Assembly: GCA_019787685.1 (NCBI GenBank)
Contig: JAHNUO010000008.1
Location: 806,001-870,000 of the forward strand
Source: Chiua virens
Lineage: Eukaryota > Basidiomycota > Agaricomycetes > Boletales > Boletaceae
DNA length: 64,000 bases
Reading direction: 5' to 3'
This document shows positions 57,711 to 64,000 of the stretch, piece after piece (within the stretch, counting starts at the first letter, position 1; each line of letters begins with the position of its first letter). The notes beneath the pieces were generated by a model that did no database searches, had not been told where the DNA came from, and saw only the letters and a program-made list of their open reading frames with translations. The translations under genes and the position numbers were made by a program.

Positions 57711-60527
57711 TCAGAGGTAGAAACAACGCTCCTTTAGTCCTCTCATTCCTAGCATGTCCTGTGGTGCAATCCCTCAAGTCTCATCGACGGCATCAAAGAT
57801 TAAAACTTACCCAATCAGCCAGAGTAAGCCACAGGTCTCCAACAGAGTCCATTTTGCCAAGGACAGCGGCACCTTTCCACGCCAACACTTTAGGATCCAC
57901 GTCTTTCGGCGGCGGGATAATCTGAACCTTGTCCATGTTGGGAACCAACGGCGTGGCGATGGCCTGTAACCTTGGCACAGCCAGAGCATCAGACGGCGCT
58001 CCGCTGTCCTCTAAAAAATACAACTTTACCTGCTCTCGAGCGCATGAGCCACCCCGGGAATTTGTGCCCCTCCGCCGATGACGAGAACCGCCTGAAGATA
58101 TTTGCGTATTTTATCGTCTCCGCCACACGCGCGTGCGCTGTTGAAAATGGCCACGTCCAACTGGCAACTTGCTCGCTTCCGCACATACGTCGATCGGCAG
58201 GCCGCCTGGAAAGCTGCCAGCAGCGGGGCCGGGCTGAGGCAACACTTGGGCAGCAGGGTGAATAGGGGGATTGGCTTGAGGTGTTTTATCTTCCCGCTCC
58301 ACCTCCACGGCCATCGCTACATCGCCGTCAGTTGGCTCTGTTGCCGTCGGCGGAGGTGTCGGATCCGCGGTGGAAGGTAGTGAGACTTCATGCTGTTCGA
58401 CTTTCGCATCGTTCTCAGCAGCGTTGGCTGGACTCCCTGCAACCGATCAGCCAACTGAGGGTAGGGAGAAATCGAGTTATTAACCTCCTTGGGAGGGAAC
58501 GGCGGAGGAGACTTTGGGTGCCGGGCCATCCACAGCAGACGGAGGTGATGGGAGTAAATGTTGCGTGGAAATAATCATTGCCTGTGTCTACAATTGACCA
58601 TGAGAGAATGTCGCATACGAGACACATATTGAAACTTACAATGTGATCAACTTGATTCTCGACGATCTCTTCTGTGACAGTCGGAGCCTGAGATGGGTCG
58701 AAGACCGACAGTGCTTTCGATCGAAATCGATCACCCGAGGCTCAAATACGCACTAAGACCGAAAGATCAGCACTCGGAGAGGAGAACGTTCCCGCATACG
58801 AACCATAGGAGCAAGGATGATTTCATCATAAGCACGAAGACCGTATTTCTCGGTAGCATGACCGTATCGTCGAACGACAAAATCGTACAAATTCAACGCA
58901 ACGTCTCCCTGCCGTAACTCTCCTGATTAAACGTCCATTCAAACCAATTAAGCACATACCTCTGCTAACGTACATACACGCGACTTGAGATCTTCCATCA
59001 CTAACCAGTCATGCCAACGAGCCAGGTTGATAGTCTCGGTAGGGGAAGTTTATTCTTTCAAGTAGAACATACAGAAACTCTGTTATGTCATTTCCACCTA
59101 TGTTTAATAACATCCTTGGAGGTGTGTTAGAACTGCCTTTGTGAACATTGAATGTCTCTACCTTGAATCAGCAATGATCAAACCCTCATCAACACAGGCA
59201 ACACTGGTTTGGACGGCTCCGATATCGACAACACATGCATTACTGATCCCGGCCCCATACGTTGCCGCAAGTGATTCCTGAAGAGCACAGGGTCAGAATA
59301 ATGTCCGGCGGAGCGGACGGTGCTGAAGCTCGACCGGTACCACAACTGACCTGCTGCACGCAAATCTGCTTGAATCCTAACGACACCAAGAGGAGGTTGA
59401 CAAATTCTCGGACGTAAACCCGATCGTAGAAATCTGGAATAACGAGCATGACGGAGAAATTCTATAGAGCGTCATGACACGTTCTTCAGCTGCTGAACCA
59501 CTAACCTTGAAGTCACGTCGCTTAATGTCCAACTTTTCTTCGAGGACATTGGTGATGATGGTCTCGATGTCATCCAAGATCATGTGAACAGATGGGTAAT
59601 CCCTGGTATTGAAATTCTGACCATGGATCGGCCACCGGACAATGTAATTCAATGCCTGAGGGTCCGATATCCGCAAGGCCTAGATCGAGAAAGTGAAGGT
59701 TCATACACGCGTCGTTCAGGAAACGAAAGGAGGTACCTTCTCCCCAACCAGATATGCGTCACCCAACAAGGGCTGGTGGATCCAATCCACCCAGAAAGGA
59801 TCGTTTTGCTCCGGAATGATTTCTGGCTTGAACTGCTCATTAAACGTCGATGCAATGTTTGTCGCGTTCGGTGTAATACGAAGCTTGTAAAATCGCATCC
59901 GTTCGCGAAGTGACACCGTTATCGAGGCGAGTTTGACTTCGAACTACAGGGCGTCAGCGCGTTGGGAAGCATCCGGTAGTGTTACGCACAGGATCATCAG
60001 ACGGAGGCGGAACTGCATACTCGTCTCCGTTGGAAGTTTCAGATGGAAAATTGCTTCCTTTCCGCGGACGCGTGATGTTTTCTATGCCCGCCGGCTCTGG
60101 AAGGGACCCTTTGCACTTTCTTGCAATGACATTGGGAACAGTAATCGGTGTAACGTCGGACGCTTTGCCAATCCGCAAGTGCCGCGAACCCGGGTGGATG
60201 ACCACGACTTGTGAACCACGTCTGTGCTGATTGCTCAGAGTGCATCACGGAATGGTGGCACGTCGTATTGAATGCATACCTTTGGTCAGGAGGAGTAGGC
60301 GTGTCTTCGGCGGGCATTTTCTGTTTTCGGGTGGCGTTTCTGGCCCAGAGGGTCTGCGACTCTGATTTGAGGTACGTTGTCCCCATGTGCTTAGGATTCG
60401 GCCTGAGTGTACGCGTCAGTTCCATTCTCCTAGTGAGATATCTTGAAACGCACGCCAGAGGAACATGCATCGATGTGTAGCGCATACCAAAGTCATCCTT
60501 CTTCGGGTTTGGGATCCCTCGCGGCAT
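57711..60527 (-). CDS. ARP8: Actin-related protein 8, INO80 chromatin-remodelling complex
   Basis: Nuclear actin-related protein that helps the INO80 complex bind nucleosomes and extranucleosomal DNA. The first exons encode MPRGIPNPKKDDF and KSESQTLWARNATRKQK. Then comes the signature VVIHPGSRHLRIGKASDVTP followed by ITVPNVIARK, typical of Arp8. Later segments are RMRFYKLRITPNA, DPFWVDWIHQPLLGDA, YIVRWPIHGQNFNTRDYPS, VMLVIPDFYDRVYVREFVN and GAVQTSVACVDEGLIIADSR. An Arp8-type Pro/acidic insertion lies around 58130-58500. The end contains AVLVIGGGAQIPGVAHALES, VLAWKGAAVLGKMDS and the terminal MLGMRGLKERCFYL, with the stop at 57711. Introns are about 50 nt. Some middle junctions were not individually verified. 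Confidence 0.9.
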
Positions 60528-60780
60528 GATGGTACAGGTTATAGAGTCAACAAAGAATAAGCTTCAAGTTGCTCCAACTCACAGACTTGGCCGCGCCCGT
60601 CGTCCTTCCAAATCAAGTAACCATACTATGACGGAATGTTCTCCCTCGCGAAATCAGTCCATGATCAAGTTTTGGAAGGTGCAAAATCATCATTGAGACA
60701 GATAGTATGTATGTTACAGAACTGTGTAGTAGAAGTAACGAAATATGCAACAATACACTTGGCAATCAAGGAAAAGCGTT

Positions 60781-63700
60781 CTACCAAAATGCACACCTAG
60801 AAAAAGTCGTCGGGTGAATGCAGAAGGTAGAAATGAAGAAAAACTTACCATCCAGAGAAACATTGGCAAAGATTCTCCAACGAAGTAGCCTGGAGGATGA
60901 GTTTATCCACTTGGGCAGGAACGGTGAGCGCGAGATCGGGGTTGAAGTCTTTCCCTGTGAAGAGATTTGGTTGGCTTGGAATACCGTGTCTTGTGAGGAC
61001 GCACCTGTAAGCTTGTGTTGCACGCGATTATACACGAGTAGCGCTCGCTCGTTCCTGACCTCCTGTCTTGCTCCAGGCTCACCGATAGCGTCTAGCACAA
61101 GTCAGTAGATATTGGCTTAAAGGATACGGACCAAGTACCATTGAAAATATCATTTTCATCTGCGCGCAGCTTTCTAGTCGGGGCCTGGGGATATGCTGCA
61201 ACCTTTGCAAGCTCAGCAGCTCTCCCTGGATCGGTGTCGACGTCTGCGAAGAAGTTACAGTCGTAAGATGCTGCGGTCCCATGATAATCTATTCCACCTT
61301 ACCTTCCTGCCTCCTGGTGTCGACGTCGGCCTGCATGAGTCGCCAGTTGATAAGTGGGTCGTAAACAAATGCTTCGAGCACCGCCATCAGTGACTCTTTG
61401 TTCGCGCGAAGTACGGACATAGTAATTTCGCAAGTGCGTCTGAAGCTGCCTTCAATTCCACTGATCTAAAGGCCAGCGTCAGGATGAGTTAAGGTTGATG
61501 AACAAACACGCTTACCTCCATGGCATGTGTTAGCATCCTTGTGAGACGGAAAGGTATCTTTTCCGGGAACTTTTCTCGGTGCATGGCAACCTCAAAGCAG
61601 TCACCGAAATCGATGTGGACGACCTTTCCAGTGCTTCTCTCGAGAAGGAGATTGGAAGGGTGACGGTCTCCCAATCCTAGAATATGGCCGACCATACTGT
61701 TGACTGCAAGCGATCTTGTATACGTCGCACGCCGTTCTAGCCAGTGTTCAGAATTGAGGCTCTTCAACCACAACACTCGGTACAGATCTTGCCCTGTGGT
61801 ATTCTCGAGAGCGTATTCAAACACTTCTACTTTCTGGAGGAGCGTCAGGTTTTCATAATCAGGCGCCATCTGAAGTAGACGGGTCAATATCTGATGTCTT
61901 TCGATACATATAACGTTTCATGCCTGGAGCATCAATCGGTATTCGATGTTGAGTAGGACTTTGCGGGAATCACGGTAATCGCGGACGAGGACATGAAGGG
62001 TGTCAGCATCTTTCACCCATCCCATCAGACCAGCGTTGGGTGCCAGCGGTATCACGGCATATCGTTGGATATGCAAGCGTCTCTTGAAGCTGTTGGTGTC
62101 CACTGAAAGTAGGGTGTTCACTAGGCTGAAAAGTTGCATGACACGCTCGTCTTGACGCAGATCTTCGTGGCCTGAAATCGCAGTGAGCGCGTGAGCATTA
62201 AATACTGAGAGCCAACTTACCTTTCAGACCATACATATAATCCTTGCCATCGTCACCCTTGAGCGACAGACGCCTCGGACGCTGCTTTGAGGCAATGACT
62301 GTCAATTTGGTGGCAAAGCTCGCAATCTTGATCACCTCCTTGCCACTCTGATAAGTACCTATCGAAACTCGCATAGTCAAGAGCGCGCCACCAAGATCTC
62401 TGCGGGAACGTACCAGGCATGGCAAGCTCGAGGTTTCGTGCCTTTAGCAACTGGGGAGACACATATTGCAAGTCTAGTGTTGTGAGTTGAGGCAACTGTT
62501 TCTCCACTTTCCTGAAGACCTAATTTCCGAAAAAAAAAAGAAACAAGTCAGGGACGGGTCACCAGAATAGCGTCTCTTTCTTACCCCATAGTAAATGTCC
62601 CATGCCTTGTTCAATTCTGACATTTCTCCGTATGCCCGATATCGACGGCAGGCCTCGCGAGCTTCATGAAGGTCTCTGCCGAAGGCTTGAGCGAACGACG
62701 TCTCGCGAGCGGTGGTCGGTCCCTGGAGAGTGATTAATAGCATCTCGGGGTACGATATACCTCAAACTTACAGCTTCTAGGAGTTCATGCAGAGGTTCCA
62801 GAGTAGCGATCATTCCTTCTGGGTTTTTGTCATTGAAGAACAATCTCGAGGCTTCTTCAAGACCCTCATGCCACATCTCGTGCCATAGTATAGCCACACG
62901 AATGAGCTCCTGACTGACCACAAGGGCCTATCATATGCCTTGAGTAAATGATCATCGATAAAATGAAGACACGCACCTGTTCAACAATGACGAGTGAATG
63001 TTCCTTCATTCTGTCCATGATGTTGAGAGCAGCATTCTTCCGCGAGATACTGGAAGACTTTGATGCCACGGTGAGAGGGTATATCAGTGCCTGTGGGTGA
63101 TGCTTGCCAACTTCGGTCAGCAAGTTGTTGATATTGCGTCTGACGTTTCCGCTCGGAGTCTGAATGCGTGCAATGATCTAGACACGCGTGGTTAATAAAA
63201 CATTGAAACTAATCACACAATGCTCACTTGTGGAATGACTTCCAACCATGTGTCGACTTCGACGACGGAGAAACCACTAGCCATGGCTTGGCTAACATCA
63301 TCATGAGCACCAAACTTGAACCACAGCGTCAGGAGCCGTAGTGTATCTTGGAGGGCATTCTCGTTGCGCAGGGCTATTGAATGGAAGAAACCTGTAAAGT
63401 ATCTAGTCAGTGATATGTTATCCGAATACCGTCAATGATGACCTTGAACTGCTTGCACGATATGCGCAGCCAGACCACTGCCAGGAACATCACTAGTTGT
63501 GCTCTCCTTCTGACTTTCTAGATGCCCGATGACTTCGAAGTTTGCAAGGGCCCACGTGTGCCACGCTTTGTACCACTCAGGGTCATAATGGGTGGCAAGG
63601 AAATAGGCATGCAAGATGTCTTTGACATTTCGCTTGACGAGGGTCAGTCGTTGATGATGTAGACATGTGGGAAAATACCCACTGCACCCCAATCCTCCTT

Positions 63701-64000
63701 GAGGTCGACTTCCCATTGTCCTTGCTTAAAGTAACACCGTGCGAGCAGACGTGACAACTCATCGAGCCTCTGTTTATTGACGCCGGGCCGCTGAGAGTGT
63801 TCCTTAGTTTCCATCTGCAAATCCCTTGCCAAGCTTGCAGAAAACTGGCGAAGGAAACTCAGACTTTCTTCCCGCGAACCGTTTGCCCACATGTATTTCA
63901 ACTGAGCGTAGACAACATTTGGAGGTGCTTTCAGGTGTTGATGATCATCCCGCAGATGCTGCAGCTAATACCTTAAATTGTTAGACCTGACCAAATATCT
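60781..64000 (-). CDS. TOR: TOR phosphatidylinositol-kinase-related kinase (5' partial)
   Basis: Catalytic subunit of TOR complexes that control growth in response to nutrients. The C-terminal half is present and the gene continues past the right edge. From N to C: FAT region ([32 protein letters not shown]); FRB domain ([51 protein letters not shown]); kinase domain with [23 protein letters not shown] segment, [15 protein letters not shown] (catalytic loop) and [13 protein letters not shown] (metal-binding); and the FATC end [15 protein letters not shown]. The last exons are 61243-61139, 61091-61005, 60954-60849 and a 16-nt exon 60796-60781. The frame is intact where checked. ARP8 lies 253 bp downstream on the same strand. 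Confidence 0.95.

Overview
The window is a nuclear segment from a filamentous basidiomycete, most likely an Agaricomycete. Genes are densely packed and split by many introns of about 45-60 nt with GTRNGT donors and YAG acceptors. Base composition is near 50% GC. One gene belongs to the DUF6533 membrane family, which I know from Basidiomycota, and the remaining proteins are fungal housekeeping or signalling proteins. No species is assigned.

Layout. 0-8 kb: the 3' end of an acidic/basic-tailed gene, a carnitine acetyltransferase (CAT2-like, minus), a DUF6533 membrane protein (plus) and a PIF1 helicase (minus). 8.4-18.2 kb: a very large PIK-related kinase of the Tel1/ATM type (plus). 18.6-24.4 kb: a STE20/PAK kinase (minus), tRNA pseudouridine synthase PUS1 (plus) and RNA polymerase II subunit RPB4 (minus). 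24.6-32.4 kb: an R3H-SUZ RNA-binding protein, an AVT/SLC38-type amino-acid transporter and an unknown 599-residue protein (all minus), then a small DUF202 membrane protein (plus). 33-38 kb: a weak hypothetical gene, a basidiomycete kinase-like protein and methylenetetrahydrofolate reductase. 38-46.3 kb: an ELMO/CED-12 protein (minus), two unknown proteins (plus), a tRNA-Pro(AGG) with a 10-nt intron, and a glutathione S-transferase (minus). 46.8-57.4 kb: an F-box/RCC1-repeat protein, a CON7-like C2H2 factor and a RING-finger protein, separated by two gene-poor stretches of about 2.7 kb each. 57.7-64 kb: ARP8 of the INO80 complex and the 3' half of TOR, which runs off the right edge.

How the genes relate. 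There is no operon-like or biosynthetic cluster. Themes recur: DNA damage and chromatin (TEL1, PIF1, ARP8), TOR and cell-polarity signalling (TOR, STE20, ELMO), and RNA metabolism (PUS1, RPB4, R3H-SUZ, tRNA-Pro). Two members of the PIK-related kinase family lie in one 64-kb window.

The most unusual property is a series of one-base reading-frame breaks in otherwise well-conserved genes (TEL1, STE20, PUS1, R3H-SUZ, MTHFR, the kinase-like gene and some others). Neighbouring genes (CAT2, PIF1, RPB4, GST, the 599-aa protein) are fully open. Conserved motifs continue unchanged on both sides of each break, so residual assembly indels are the likeliest cause, although real lesions cannot be excluded. 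PUS1 also appears to contain a 3-nt microexon that supplies one conserved isoleucine. Exon joins in the entries were derived by hand from splice consensus and protein similarity remembered from the families; no searches were run.
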